64,000 bases of DNA from Paenibacillus psychroresistens (GCF_009728935.1 NZ_CP034235.1:7961501-8025500); one strand, 5' to 3'. Counted from the stretch's first letter, positions 1 to 9,941 are shown. Numbers and translations: made by a program. The notes: generated by a model from the sequence alone, not told the origin.

Positions 1-2
1 TG

Positions 3-1145
3 TTCGAGAAAATATATCTAAAAGCTGGAAAACGATCAAGTGAGAAAATGCTCAGCTTAATGATTCAGAATGGAGAACTCCTCCCCAAGGTTACTTTTCA
101 GAAAATAATAACTTTATGCTTCAGCGCCTTGGTCCACATTCTTAGCTTCGGCTTACTCTTAAGTGGAATATATTTAATAATAGCTATGTATCCATTCATT
201 TTGCCTATGCTGTTTGGATTATTGTTAGTATTTATTGCTTGGGCAACACGCCCTATTGGTTATAAGCTAACTGCCAAACCTCTATCACGAGAACAATTCC
301 CTGTTACTTACCAGATCGTGGATGAGATATCCTCTCTATTTAACACAAAAAAAGTCTATGGAATTATTATTAATGGGGAATTTAATGCTTCCTTCGCTCA
401 AGTAGGCTTTAAAAGAAAAAAAATTATGCATTTGGGGTTACCGCTGATTTCCATCCTTAAGAAGCAGGAATTAGTATCATTAATTTCTCATGAACTAGCG
501 CATGGAATAAATGGAGACCTGAACAGGAGCATATTTATAGGTTCCGCTATGAGTACACTATCCAGATGGTACCAAATGATAAAGCCTGCCCGACTATATG
601 AAACTCTTGAATTTACTGCTATTATTGCTTTATTTATGATTCCCGTTAATCTATTTTTGCTGCTTGTATCAAAGTTGATCTATATGTATTTATATTGTAT
701 CTGTCAGTTAGATTGGTTAGATTCGCAGCGAGCTGAATACATGGCTGATAATCATGCTGTCATGATCTCCGGAAAGGATGCAAAACTAGCCATGCTTGAC
801 AAGCTGCATCTTGATTCTCTTTTTGACTTCAGTATCCAGAAAACAATTAACAACCCCAACTCAAATCCTTTACTCGATGAATTTCAAAACCAGGTTGCCC
901 AAATCCCTAGTAAAGAGTTAGAGCGGATACGAAGACTTAATTTAATGTCGAATTCAAAGCTTGATGTAACTCATCCACCTACTGTAAATCGGATATCCTA
1001 CATTAATTCTTTAAAAGATAATCCCGCCAAATATCAATTGACTGATGAACTATACAATCATTTTATCGTTGAGATTTCCTCCCTAAGATCTAATATCGAA
1101 AAGAAGATAATTAATGATTATAAAAAAAATGTCTTGGGATGGTGA
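3..1145 (+). CDS. M48-family membrane zinc metalloprotease, 5' end outside window
   Basis: The protein carries the zinc-protease signature HELAH (residues 148-152 counted from the ATG at 48) and a downstream ExxxD third-ligand motif (E230, D234 in RAEYMAD), as in M48/HtpX-type endopeptidases that cut membrane or misfolded proteins. Two hydrophobic stretches near residues 20-65 precede the catalytic domain and another lies at about 190-222, so it is an integral membrane protein with the active site on one face. The frame stays open upstream of the ATG at 48 to the window edge and that ATG has no good ribosome site, so the true start probably lies outside the window. The next gene follows after 94 bases on the same strand. 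Family assignment is firm; the substrate is unknown. Confidence 0.85.
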   Translation, partial: FEKIYLKAGKRSSEKMLSLMIQNGELLPKVTFQKIITLCFSALVHILSFGLLLSGIYLIIAMYPFILPMLFGLLLVFIAWATRPIGYKLTAKPLSREQFPVTYQIVDEISSLFNTKKVYGIIINGEFNASFAQVGFKRKKIMHLGLPLISILKKQELVSLISHELAHGINGDLNRSIFIGSAMSTLSRWYQMIKPARLYETLEFTAIIALFMIPVNLFLLLVSKLIYMYLYCICQLDWLDSQRAEYMADNHAVMISGKDAKLAMLDKLHLDSLFDFSIQKTINNPNSNPLLDEFQNQVAQIPSKELERIRRLNLMSNSKLDVTHPPTVNRISYINSLKDNPAKYQLTDELYNHFIVEISSLRSNIEKKIINDYKKNVLGW

Positions 1146-1239
1146 AGAAAATCTCCCTCCTAATAATATCAAACAAATCTTGTCATCCCTTTCCATCGGA
1201 GTTAACATACAAAGTATGCAAACCAAAGGAGTTAACCCA

Positions 1240-3519
1240 GTGGTATTTCTTAAGCGTATTCGTCAATATCGCATTTATCGAAGATTGTTTTTGTCTTATT
1301 TATTACTTATTGTTTTGTCCATGTCAATTGTAAGCACGATTCTTTATACTTTATTCTCCATTGAAACGGTGAAGCAAATTGATATATCCTCCAAAGAAAT
1401 GTTATCGCAGGTTAGTTATACATCAAGCCTAGCATACAAACAAATTCAAGATCTTACAGCTCAGCTGAGCGTCGATAACGATATAATTTCTTTTATGTAT
1501 GCGGATAAAGTAAATAAATTAATAAACTCAAACGCCAATATAATCATTTCCAAGGTACAGAGCATATACCCGTTCTTAGCGGATATTAGTTTATATAATT
1601 TTCAAAACGGAGAATATGTTGACCGCTTGGGTTTACCTGAAGACCCGCTCGTAATTGAACAAGCAGATCGAAGCTTTATCACCTTTTACCCTAGAAAAAT
1701 ACGAACGATTACTAACGTCCAACTCCGCCTATTGTCATTTCGTATTGTTTCAGATTGGCAAGCCATTACGAACAGACCCCAATCAGCGATAGTGTTCGAT
1801 TTGAATGAATCGTATATCCAAAACACAATTGGAAATATTAATTCATCTATTAAGAATGCTAATACCTTTGTAATAGACGCATCCGGTCAAGTGCTATCAC
1901 ATACCAATTCAGAATACTTTATGAAAGATTTTTCTACACAAGATTACATACATAGGATTTTGTCCAGCTCAAAAAAGCAAGGTAGCTTTGTGCAAACCTT
2001 AGATCATCAGAAAAATTTAATCACCTATGTCAAATCATCTACACTCGATTGGGTGTTTGTCACTACACGTCCGTATAACGAATTATTATCCAATCTGTAC
2101 ACCTTACGCAAATGGATATTTACCGTTACATTGCTTCTAATTGTCTTTGGAATTGTCATCTCATTATTTGTCACTGCCAATATTTATAACCCTGTCCGAG
2201 CTTTAGTGGATCGCGTTACAGAATCCCGTGGAAAAGAAATCGATGAAGGCACTTTACTTAAAAAAGATGAGTATCTCCTATTATCCAATGTGTTCACAAA
2301 AGAGTACGATTCCGCTAAAATGATGCAGTCTAAACTAAATCATTCGAAGCAATTATTGAAAAATGGCTGGATCATCTCTCATTTAAACGGTCAGGTTAAA
2401 ATAAATGATTTACAAATGGAGCAGGAGTGGAAGGAACGTTTAAAAGGCCCCTATTTAAGAGTCATTTTGTTCAAAATAGACTTCCTGCAAACATTCAGAA
2501 AAAGTTTTTTTCATTTGGATCGTGAATTAATCCTTTTTGCTATTGGAAATATTGCGCAAGAAATATTAGGAAAGGATTACATTAATGAAATCGCTACGGT
2601 AGAAGAAGAGATCATTATTCTCATCCAATCGGATCATGCAGGGCAGCATGATGTGCTTTATCTCCTCATAGCTGAGATTCAAGATGCCATTCAGATGTAT
2701 TATAAAATCACTGTTTCGGCTGGTCTCGGCAATTGGTGCGATTCGCTTGAACTATTATCTAATTCCTATCACTCTGCTCAAGAATATATTGGTTATCGCC
2801 TAATTTTTGGACATAGCTGCATTGTTGATTCCAGTCGAGTAGCACAAGACAGCACTACATCCTTGCGATATCCATCCTATAAAGAAAGAAAATTGATTGA
2901 TTCTATTAAATTATGCGATTTAAAATCCATTCAAAACGATATCATGGATTGGAATACTTATATTTCTAGCTATCCTTCAACGCAAATTATTCAGTACACG
3001 AATTTCTTACTACTTTCGATTATTAGGGAATTTGAGAATATTACAGAAATGTGGGAAGTAAATTCAAATAATATGTATAATATTTTCACTCAAATCCAGC
3101 AAGTAGAAACTTTAGAAGAAATTAAGCTAATCCTTTTGAACTTTTGCACTCAAATTGTTACCGTTCTCGAAGAAAGCAAAACTAACATATCGATAATAAA
3201 AAATGTAAAGCTCATGGAAGAAATCAAAAAAATAATCCAAGAAAACTTTGCCGATGTTGAACTGACGATTAATTATGCAGCAGATAAAACAAATCTTTCA
3301 TCCGGTTATTTAGGTAAGATGTTCAAAAGCCTTGTGAAGATGACATTTAATGATTATGTAACGGATGTTCGAATAACTCATGCGAAACGGATGCTATTGG
3401 AATCGAATGAATCGATTGGCGATATCGCTGCGCGTGTAGGTATACCAGGAGTTTCTTATTTCTCAACTGTGTTTAAAAAACATGTAGGTATGTCTCCATC
3501 CCAATACAGAGATTCATAA
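1240..3519 (+). CDS. Membrane-bound AraC-type regulator (YesN-like, extracellular sensor domain)
   Basis: A transmembrane segment (about residues 17-40), a large extracellular region of Cache type, a second membrane segment (about 290-316) and an AraC DNA-binding domain at the C-terminus (about 657-759, two helix-turn-helices ending MSPSQYRDS) are visible. Proteins of this layout sit beside sugar ABC importers in Paenibacillus and activate them when an external ligand is sensed. The longer frame from 1114 overlaps the protease gene and lacks a ribosome site; the GTG at 1240 is preceded by AAAGGAG at 1225-1231 with 8 bases of spacing, so I place the start there (759 residues). It is followed by a terminator and then by the importer genes it probably controls. 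Confidence 0.88.
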   Translation: MVFLKRIRQYRIYRRLFLSYLLLIVLSMSIVSTILYTLFSIETVKQIDISSKEMLSQVSYTSSLAYKQIQDLTAQLSVDNDIISFMYADKVNKLINSNANIIISKVQSIYPFLADISLYNFQNGEYVDRLGLPEDPLVIEQADRSFITFYPRKIRTITNVQLRLLSFRIVSDWQAITNRPQSAIVFDLNESYIQNTIGNINSSIKNANTFVIDASGQVLSHTNSEYFMKDFSTQDYIHRILSSSKKQGSFVQTLDHQKNLITYVKSSTLDWVFVTTRPYNELLSNLYTLRKWIFTVTLLLIVFGIVISLFVTANIYNPVRALVDRVTESRGKEIDEGTLLKKDEYLLLSNVFTKEYDSAKMMQSKLNHSKQLLKNGWIISHLNGQVKINDLQMEQEWKERLKGPYLRVILFKIDFLQTFRKSFFHLDRELILFAIGNIAQEILGKDYINEIATVEEEIIILIQSDHAGQHDVLYLLIAEIQDAIQMYYKITVSAGLGNWCDSLELLSNSYHSAQEYIGYRLIFGHSCIVDSSRVAQDSTTSLRYPSYKERKLIDSIKLCDLKSIQNDIMDWNTYISSYPSTQIIQYTNFLLLSIIREFENITEMWEVNSNNMYNIFTQIQQVETLEEIKLILLNFCTQIVTVLEESKTNISIIKNVKLMEEIKKIIQENFADVELTINYAADKTNLSSGYLGKMFKSLVKMTFNDYVTDVRITHAKRMLLESNESIGDIAARVGIPGVSYFSTVFKKHVGMSPSQYRDS

Positions 3520-3539
3520 ATCCGTTGTTTAAACTACTG

Positions 3540-3578
3540 CAAAAGGACCTCAATTTCTATCAGGGTCCTTTTTTGTTT
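3540..3578 (+). terminator. Rho-independent terminator after the AraC regulator
   Basis: AAAAGGACC and GGGTCCTTTT form the stem and a T-rich tail follows. It lies about 20 bases past the regulator's stop, separating it from the importer operon. Confidence 0.85.
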
Positions 3579-3661
3579 TGTAATGATCATTTTCGAAAAC
3601 AAGATATATTGACCTTTCAAAAGAAATCACTCTTATTTCAAATATACATCTTCTTCATTTC

Positions 3662-3681
3662 AGACTAGTCTAAGATTAGTC
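3662..3681 (+). promoter_or_regulatory. Possible AraC-regulator binding site before the importer
   Basis: TAGTC occurs twice with 6 bases between (3666-3670 and 3677-3681), an 11-base direct repeat as AraC proteins often bind; the left part also forms the palindrome AGACTAGTCT. It lies just before the AAAGGAGG ribosome site of the permease gene. I found no convincing promoter to anchor it, so the role is a guess. Confidence 0.25.
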
Positions 3682-3702
3682 AGAAGCAAAGGAGGCAACG
3701 AA

Positions 3703-4632
3703 ATGATAATTAAAAAAAGAAACAGCTTTCTTAGAGAATTAATGAAAAACCGTTATTCTTATATACTTGTCCTTCCTGCAGTTCTTTATGTATTTATATT
3801 TTCTTATGCTTCCTATCCCTACTTATTAGTTGCATTCCAACATTTTGATTATCAAAAAGGAATCCTGAATAGTGATTGGGTCGGTTTTCAAAACTTTGCT
3901 TTTTTCTTCAAATCGAGTGATGCGCTGCTAGTCACCATGAACACATTAAAACTGAATTTTTTGTTTCTCTTTTTTGGAACCCTTGTTGCTGTAGCCATCG
4001 CCATTCTATTTAATGAAATTCGTCAAAAGCTATTTATTAAAATGGCACAGTCTATGATGATTTTCCCCAGTTTTATTTCCTGGATTATTGTCAGCTACTT
4101 AATGTACGCACTATTCGCAACCAATTTCGGAATTATAAATCAGTTGATTACGTTCTTCGGTGGAGAAGGCATTAGCTGGTATTCTAAACCAAGTGTTTGG
4201 CCTTGGATCCTTGTATTAATGAAAATATGGAAGGAAGCCGGCTTTGGTTCGATCATTTATCTTGCAACCATAACAGGAATTGATCAATCACTCTACGAGT
4301 CTGCTGATATCGATGGAGCCACTCGATGGCAGAAGATTAGACGTATTACCATCCCTTTGATTACACCTACCATTATGATATTAACACTGCTTAATCTTGG
4401 CAAAATATTTTATAGCGACTTCGGTATGCTCTATGCCATTATCGGTGACAACGGAGTGTTATATCCTACAACTGACGTTATTGACACGTATGTGTTCCGA
4501 GCGCTTCGTCAAGTTGGTGATCCATCCAATGCAGCTGCAATTGGTTTGTTCCAATCCATTGTAGGATTTACACTTGTCTTTCTTGTAAATTGGATCACAA
4601 GGAAATTCTACAAGGATGGGGCGTTGTACTAA
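3703..4632 (+). CDS. Sugar ABC transporter permease (LplB-like)
   Basis: This is a 309-residue inner-membrane permease with six predicted membrane spans. The cytoplasmic EAA loop (ESADIDGATRWQKIRRI, about residues 196-212) contacts the ATPase in this family (carbohydrate uptake transporter 1). The start has a full ribosome site (AAAGGAGG, 7 bases upstream). The next permease begins inside its stop codon (TAATG), so the two are translated together. No ATPase gene is in the operon, as is usual for LplB-type cassettes, which are thought to borrow a shared MsmX/MsmK-type ATPase encoded elsewhere. The transported sugar or oligosaccharide cannot be told from sequence. Confidence 0.92.
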   Translation: MIIKKRNSFLRELMKNRYSYILVLPAVLYVFIFSYASYPYLLVAFQHFDYQKGILNSDWVGFQNFAFFFKSSDALLVTMNTLKLNFLFLFFGTLVAVAIAILFNEIRQKLFIKMAQSMMIFPSFISWIIVSYLMYALFATNFGIINQLITFFGGEGISWYSKPSVWPWILVLMKIWKEAGFGSIIYLATITGIDQSLYESADIDGATRWQKIRRITIPLITPTIMILTLLNLGKIFYSDFGMLYAIIGDNGVLYPTTDVIDTYVFRALRQVGDPSNAAAIGLFQSIVGFTLVFLVNWITRKFYKDGALY

Positions 4633-5507
4633 TGAAAAAAAAGCGATTTTCACTCTCCACTTGTTTAATTTATATATTCTTAACCTTCTTTTGTTTAGCC
4701 TGCTTGTTCCCCTTGCTGCTAACCGTTATCGTTTCATTTACCAGTGAAGCCAGTATTGAAAAAAATGGTTATAGTATGTTTCCAGAGCATTTTTCTTTAG
4801 AAGCCTATAAACTATTATTCCAGAATAGCGCTGTCATATTCAGAGCTTATACCATTTCCATATTCATAACTGTTGTAGGAACGACACTGGCTATTTTCAT
4901 CACGACGATGGCAGCTTACACCTTATCGAACAACAAAGTGAAATATCGCAATATGATTGCTCTTTATTTCTTTATCACCACGCTCTTTAATGGTGGTATT
5001 GTGCCTTGGTACATTATGAATCACAAGCTTGGACTTATCGATAATATTTGGGCGCTTATTATTCCTACACTAATGTTCAGTGCATTTAATATGTTCCTGA
5101 TTCGCAACTTTATGGACAGTCTTCCGAATGAACTACGCGAATCAGCCTATATCGATGGTGCCAATGACATGCGAATAGCCATTCAAATTTATTTGCCATT
5201 ATGTCTACCTGTTATTGCAACCGTCTGTCTTTTCTATGCCATTGCTTATTGGAACGATTGGTTTAATTCCATAATGCTTATTACGAATAAAGACCTTTAT
5301 CCGGTTCAATATATTTTGTTCCAAATCAAATCAAATTTGGATGCGCTGAAGGCAATACCTCAGAATGCGAGCTTAAGCTTCAAGCTTCCAGTGGAAGCCA
5401 TGAAAATGGCTGTTGTCTGCTTAACGATTGGACCAATTGTATTATTATATCCCTATTTACAACGTTTTTTTATCAAAGGCTTAATCATTGGATCAGTCAA
5501 AGGATGA
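4632..5507 (+). CDS. Sugar ABC transporter permease (YtcP/LplC-like)
   Basis: This is the second permease of the importer, 291 residues, with several membrane spans and the EAA loop ESAYIDGANDMRIAIQI. An earlier in-frame ATG at 4590 lies inside the upstream gene. The ATG at 4632 overlaps the upstream stop as TAATG and has AAGGATGGGG before it, so it is the likely start. It pairs with the LplB-like permease to form the membrane channel and is followed after 53 bases by the binding-protein gene. Confidence 0.92.
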   Translation: MKKKRFSLSTCLIYIFLTFFCLACLFPLLLTVIVSFTSEASIEKNGYSMFPEHFSLEAYKLLFQNSAVIFRAYTISIFITVVGTTLAIFITTMAAYTLSNNKVKYRNMIALYFFITTLFNGGIVPWYIMNHKLGLIDNIWALIIPTLMFSAFNMFLIRNFMDSLPNELRESAYIDGANDMRIAIQIYLPLCLPVIATVCLFYAIAYWNDWFNSIMLITNKDLYPVQYILFQIKSNLDALKAIPQNASLSFKLPVEAMKMAVVCLTIGPIVLLYPYLQRFFIKGLIIGSVKG

Positions 5508-5560
5508 TATTCATCTCGTAAGAGGTTAATATAAAAACAAATCAAAAGGAGTGGGTAAGT

Positions 5561-7105
5561 TTGAAAAAGAAATTTAGTCTCATGATCTCAGCAGCATTAA
5601 TTGTATCTCTTATGGCAGGGTGTTCAAGCAAGAACACAACCGATTCCTCAAGTGCAGCTCCTACTGCATCTGAAGCTGGTAATACTGAAACGAAAGCAAA
5701 TGAACCTATGGTTACGCTCAAATACGTTGTTCCGGGAACTGAACCAAAGAGCTACAAAGAAACCATTGCAGAAGTAAATAAAAAATTAATAGCAGATGGA
5801 CTTAATGTACAAGTCGAACAACAGTATATTGATTGGGGAGCTTGGGAACAAAAGATAAATATCATGCTGTCCACGCATGAAGATTTTGATATGTTTCAGG
5901 TTATGAACGATTTTATATCTCTTTCGAACTACATCGGCCGCGGTGCATTACAAGATATTACAAAAAGCATGGATGAATTCGGAACCGATATTAAGAAGGT
6001 TATTCCCAATGACGTATTCAGCGCAGTGAAAAAAGATGGGAAATTATACGGCATACCTTCTAACTGGTACGAGCCGGCACAGGATACTGGATTCACCACT
6101 AATGACCTTTTATTTAAGAAATACAATATCTCCTCTGATTTTAAAACACCTCAAGAATTGTTAGATGCATCCGTGAAATTGTACAACGCAGCTCCTGCGC
6201 CTAAACCAATTTTCCCAAGTAACTTCAGTTCCGCGGCATCTGATGTATTAAATAGAACATTCGACTCTTTTCCTTTTGATGTTCGTGATAGTGTAGCTAT
6301 GATTAACAAGGATGGAAAAGTATCCAACTGGATTGAATCCGATGAATTTAAACAAGAAGCCGCATTCTGGCATGAAGCCTATACTAAAAAACTAATGAAC
6401 CCAGATATTCTAGTTATGACAGGCGATGCGAAAAACAAAGCAATTAAAGACGGCAATTGGCCTTTTAGCGCCGGAACTTATGGTGCTGGTTACGAAACCT
6501 TTAAAGCAAGCTTTCCTGATGCGACGAAGGATTCCTTGTCCTACAGAAAATTCAATCCTGAAAAAGGGAATTACCGCTTCGTGAATGCGAAAAACGTGAA
6601 CGTAGTTACAGCACAAAGCAAACATCCAGAAGCTGCTGTGAAATTTCTTAACTGGTTATATACCAACCAAGAAAATTACGATTTATTTCTGTACGGCGTA
6701 GATGGAAAATCCTATAAAAAAGTTGGCGACAAAGGCATTGAAATGATTATTGATCCGGCAACGAAAAGTCCTCTATCGCTTAATGTGGACTGGATGGTTG
6801 GCAACGTTAACTTCATTCGCCAAGATAGCGGTGCAATGACTTCCGATCTTAGTATTTTCAAAGTCATTCCTGATGCTAAATCCTTTATATCTTCCGGATT
6901 TTTCTTTGATTCAACACCGGTCAAAGGGGAAATGGCTAACGTGAAAGCAGCGATTGCATCCGATATCATCCCGATTTTCTCAGGTGTTGTTTCTTACGAC
7001 AGCCATATCAAAGTTGCTGCAGATAAATTGAAATCAGCAGGTATCGACAAAGTATTAGCTGAATATCAGAAACAAATGGATGCCTACATGGCTTCAGCTA
7101 AATAA
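5561..7105 (+). CDS. Extracellular sugar-binding lipoprotein of the ABC importer
   Basis: A lipoprotein signal is clear: MKKKF, a hydrophobic core, then the lipobox LMAGC with the acylated cysteine at residue 21, followed by a Ser/Thr/Ala-rich spacer. The rest (514 residues in all) has the size and features of family-1 extracellular solute-binding proteins in LplA-type systems. The start codon is TTG, chosen because AAAGGAG at 5545-5551 lies 9 bases upstream. It captures the substrate outside the membrane and delivers it to the two permeases upstream. A bidirectional terminator closes the operon. Confidence 0.92.
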   Translation: MKKKFSLMISAALIVSLMAGCSSKNTTDSSSAAPTASEAGNTETKANEPMVTLKYVVPGTEPKSYKETIAEVNKKLIADGLNVQVEQQYIDWGAWEQKINIMLSTHEDFDMFQVMNDFISLSNYIGRGALQDITKSMDEFGTDIKKVIPNDVFSAVKKDGKLYGIPSNWYEPAQDTGFTTNDLLFKKYNISSDFKTPQELLDASVKLYNAAPAPKPIFPSNFSSAASDVLNRTFDSFPFDVRDSVAMINKDGKVSNWIESDEFKQEAAFWHEAYTKKLMNPDILVMTGDAKNKAIKDGNWPFSAGTYGAGYETFKASFPDATKDSLSYRKFNPEKGNYRFVNAKNVNVVTAQSKHPEAAVKFLNWLYTNQENYDLFLYGVDGKSYKKVGDKGIEMIIDPATKSPLSLNVDWMVGNVNFIRQDSGAMTSDLSIFKVIPDAKSFISSGFFFDSTPVKGEMANVKAAIASDIIPIFSGVVSYDSHIKVAADKLKSAGIDKVLAEYQKQMDAYMASAK

Positions 7106-7136
7106 TAATAATCCGAGCGCATAGACGAGAACGATC

Positions 7137-7178
7137 AAAAAAGCCAACTAGCCGTTATGTGCGGTTAGTTGGCTTTAA
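7137..7178. terminator. Bidirectional terminator between the sugar importer and mqo
   Basis: AGCCAACTAGCCG pairs with CGGTTAGTTGGCT, with an A-run on the left and T-rich sequence on the right. It can end transcripts from both convergent genes. Confidence 0.85.
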
Positions 7179-7199
7179 ATCTCCAAAAGTTGAATTGCC

Positions 7200-8708
7200 T
7201 TACTGAGCCACGGAAAATAACTGCTCTTTGTGGCCTAGGCCAAGCGTATCTGCTGTTGAAGAATGAATCTCGCGCAGAAGCACTGAGTTTTCCATTAGTG
7301 ACACACCATAAGAAGGAATCATTTCTTTAATTTTCGGTTCCCACTCTTTTATATGTTGCGGGAAGCATTTATTAATTACCTCAAGCATAACATGAACGGC
7401 AGTTGAAGCACCCGGAGAAGCTCCGAGCAATGCTGCTATTGAGCCATCCGCGGCACTAATAACCTCCGTACCAAATTGAAGCGTTCCTTTACCGGCACTC
7501 GTGTCTTTAATTACTTGCACACGCTGGCCCGCTACCACTAAATCCCAATCCTCGATTTTGGCGTTCGGGATAAACTCACATAACTCTTCCATACGCTGTT
7601 CTTTCGATAACATGACTTGCTCGATCAGGTATTTAGTTAATGGCATGTTTTTGGCGCCTGCCGCCAGCATAGTTACAACATTGTCCGGTTTTACTGAAGT
7701 TACCAAATCAAACATGGAACCAGATTTGAGAAATTTAGGTGAGAAGCCGGCAAACGGTCCAAACAGCAACGATTTTTTATTATCAATATATCTTGTGTCA
7801 AGATGCGGAACAGACATTGGAGGAGCGCCAACTCTAGCTTTTCCGTATACTTTTGCATGATGCTGTGCTACAACCTCGGGATTATTACACACCATGAATA
7901 TCCCGCTAACCGGGAATCCACCAATACGTTTTCCTTCCGGAATACCGGTTTTTTGCAGTAAATGTACACTTCCTCCACCGCCTCCGATAAAGATGAATTT
8001 GGCAGTATGGCGTTCGATGTTGCCGCTATGGACATTGCGTACTTTCAATTCCCACAAGCCGTCTTTAGTACGTTTAAAATTATCAACACTATGTTTGTAT
8101 TGTATATCGACGTTTTTACTCTTTAAGTGGTCAAACATCATACGCGTTAAAGCGCCAAAGTTGACATCCGTTCCAGAGTCGATTTTTGTTGCTGCTATAG
8201 CTTCATTCGCTGGACGCCCTTGCATAATAAGTGGAATCCATTCCATTAGTTTTTCTGGATCTTCGGAAAATTCCATCCCTTGAAACAGGGGATTGTTGGA
8301 CAGAGCTTCAAAACGTTTCTTTAAAAACGTTACATTTTGCTCCCCTTGCACCATACTCATATGTGGCAATTGCATGATGAAGTCCTGGGGATTATTGATC
8401 AACTTGCTGTTTACAAGATACGACCAAAACTGCATGGAACCCTGAAACTGTTCATTAATTTGGATAGCTTTACTAATATCTATTGATCCGTCCGGTTTTT
8501 CGACGGTGTAGTTAAGCTCGCATAGTGCCGCATGCCCAGTTCCCGCGTTATTCCATTCGTTAGAGCTTTCTTCACCTGCGTTGGCAAGCTTCTCAAACAC
8601 TTTAATTTCCCAGTTTGGTGCTAATTCTTTCAGAATTGTCCCTAAAGTCGCACTCATGATTCCGGCACCAATTAAGATAACGTCTGTTTTATTTTCTATG
8701 CTGCTCAT
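7200..8708 (-). CDS. mqo: Malate:quinone oxidoreductase
   Basis: This FAD-dependent, membrane-associated enzyme oxidises malate to oxaloacetate and passes electrons to quinone, replacing or supplementing malate dehydrogenase in the citric acid cycle. The N-terminal dinucleotide-binding motif GAGIMS (about residues 14-19), the segment NEWNNAGTGHAALCELNY and the C-terminal GASPGASTAV are typical of the Mqo family, and the length (about 502) is normal. Two starts are possible, ATG at 8717 or 8708; I prefer 8708 because AAGGATGG sits 5 bases before it and relatives begin MS. It is a single gene with its own promoter. Confidence 0.93.
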   Translation of the reverse strand: MSSIENKTDVILIGAGIMSATLGTILKELAPNWEIKVFEKLANAGEESSNEWNNAGTGHAALCELNYTVEKPDGSIDISKAIQINEQFQGSMQFWSYLVNSKLINNPQDFIMQLPHMSMVQGEQNVTFLKKRFEALSNNPLFQGMEFSEDPEKLMEWIPLIMQGRPANEAIAATKIDSGTDVNFGALTRMMFDHLKSKNVDIQYKHSVDNFKRTKDGLWELKVRNVHSGNIERHTAKFIFIGGGGGSVHLLQKTGIPEGKRIGGFPVSGIFMVCNNPEVVAQHHAKVYGKARVGAPPMSVPHLDTRYIDNKKSLLFGPFAGFSPKFLKSGSMFDLVTSVKPDNVVTMLAAGAKNMPLTKYLIEQVMLSKEQRMEELCEFIPNAKIEDWDLVVAGQRVQVIKDTSAGKGTLQFGTEVISAADGSIAALLGASPGASTAVHVMLEVINKCFPQHIKEWEPKIKEMIPSYGVSLMENSVLLREIHSSTADTLGLGHKEQLFSVAQ

Positions 8709-8813
8709 TTTTACCATCCTTAATCCTAAAATTTGCAGAAAGCATGTTGTTATTCCTGCTATGGCGTCATATCAAGTTAAAGCGCGAGCTAGTTAGACAC
8801 CTTTTCTGTTTTA

Positions 8814-8841
8814 ATTATAACCCTATCATAGTGTATTACAA
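8814..8841 (-). promoter_or_regulatory. Predicted sigma-A promoter of mqo
   Basis: On the minus strand TTGTAA (8836-8841) is followed after 16 bases by TATAAT (8814-8819). This would give a leader of about 100 bases before mqo. I saw no clear operator. Confidence 0.5.
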
Positions 8842-8928
8842 TTGTTGATAGATTAATATATCTATCTGCTATTATAAGCTATTTAAAAGCTGATAAATAG
8901 TGAGAATTCCGTCCATAAGGCTTTTCAC

Positions 8929-8965
8929 AAAAAATCCGCCTCACTTGTGATATAGTTCACCGCAA
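8929..8965. repeat. Dispersed palindromic element, degenerate copy A
   Basis: This copy shares the left arm and centre (ATCCGCCTCACTTGTGATA, then GTTCACCGC) with the full copies at 27112 and 61541, but the right arm has decayed. The rest of the 8718-9215 gap holds only the mqo promoter. Confidence 0.55.
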
Positions 8966-9215
8966 TGTATCTAAGCTCTATGAAACTTCTCTCTCTACTA
9001 TATATTTTTCTCAATTGATATTTTGTGCTAATTGACACGATGTTTGTCCATTTCAAATAATGTGACTATTCATATAATAATATTACATTGGTACGTAGCT
9101 AGATTAAGATTTAGCCAAACAATGAGAGCAACTTGGTTTTATTTAGCCAATTTGGATATAGATTTATTTGGATATTGTACTAATGAATATCATATATAAT
9201 AGGGAGATGAATCAC

Positions 9216-9941
9216 ATGGGACACAAATATAATGATAAAGATGGCGGTATTGATGTTGCGTTAAAAAATATTCTGGCACAACTCTCACTGCAAGCACAGC
9301 TTCAAGCCCAATCGCAAGCTCAAAACGATACAGATACAGATACGGATACAATTTCAAACGTAGGTAACCCATCATTAAACAACATCGGAAATCCAGTTAT
9401 TAATCTTAATGTCGCAGTTAGTACAGGCGTTTCAGGTACGAGCACAAGTACTTTTTCAAATTTCACCACCATTGACATCCCAACGGCACAGACAGCTATA
9501 CCTTATCCTTCCCTCATCAACGTTTCGGGGTTAGTGGGAATCGTCACCAAAGCCACGGTAACTCTTCATGCACTAAATTCACTACGTCCAGAAGAATACG
9601 ATATTCTGCTAGTTGGACCCCAAGGACAAAATGTTTATCTAATGGCAAGTGCTGGCGGTGATGCAGTTGTGATTAACCAAACGGTTACCTTTGATGATAG
9701 CGCGGCTACAATGATTCCCAATGCAGGCCCGTTGGTAACGGGGACGTTCCAGCCAAGCGTATATCCACCAACAATTACATTCCCTGCTCCTGCTCCGACA
9801 CCTCCATACAGCACTTTGCTGAATGCATTCAACGGTACAAATCCTAACGGCACTTGGAGACTGTTCATTGTTGATGATATAGACCAAATATCGAGTGGAA
9901 ATGTCGCTGGAGGATGGACATTAACTCTTACGGTTGCTTAA
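9216..9941 (+). CDS. Stand-alone P-domain (kexin/furin-type) protein
   Basis: The C-terminal two thirds match the P (Homo B) domain that normally follows subtilisin-like convertase domains: the segments YDILLVGPQGQ, FNGTNPNGTWRLFIVDD and GGWTLTLTV are characteristic. No protease domain is present. The first 60 residues are unrelated, rich in Gln and Ala with a run of Asp-Thr pairs, and lack a signal peptide. The start at 9216 is chosen because AGGGAG lies 9 bases upstream; an earlier ATG at 9168 has no ribosome site. Export would need a non-classical route or the protein stays inside, for example in the spore. The function is unknown. Confidence 0.75.
   Translation: MGHKYNDKDGGIDVALKNILAQLSLQAQLQAQSQAQNDTDTDTDTISNVGNPSLNNIGNPVINLNVAVSTGVSGTSTSTFSNFTTIDIPTAQTAIPYPSLINVSGLVGIVTKATVTLHALNSLRPEEYDILLVGPQGQNVYLMASAGGDAVVINQTVTFDDSAATMIPNAGPLVTGTFQPSVYPPTITFPAPAPTPPYSTLLNAFNGTNPNGTWRLFIVDDIDQISSGNVAGGWTLTLTVA

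Noticed and set aside
8946..8961. TGTGA-N6-TCACC, a near match to a Crp/Fnr site upstream of mqo
   Set aside because: It lies inside a copy of the dispersed palindromic element, whose other copies carry related sequence at unrelated genes, so chance is more likely than regulation.
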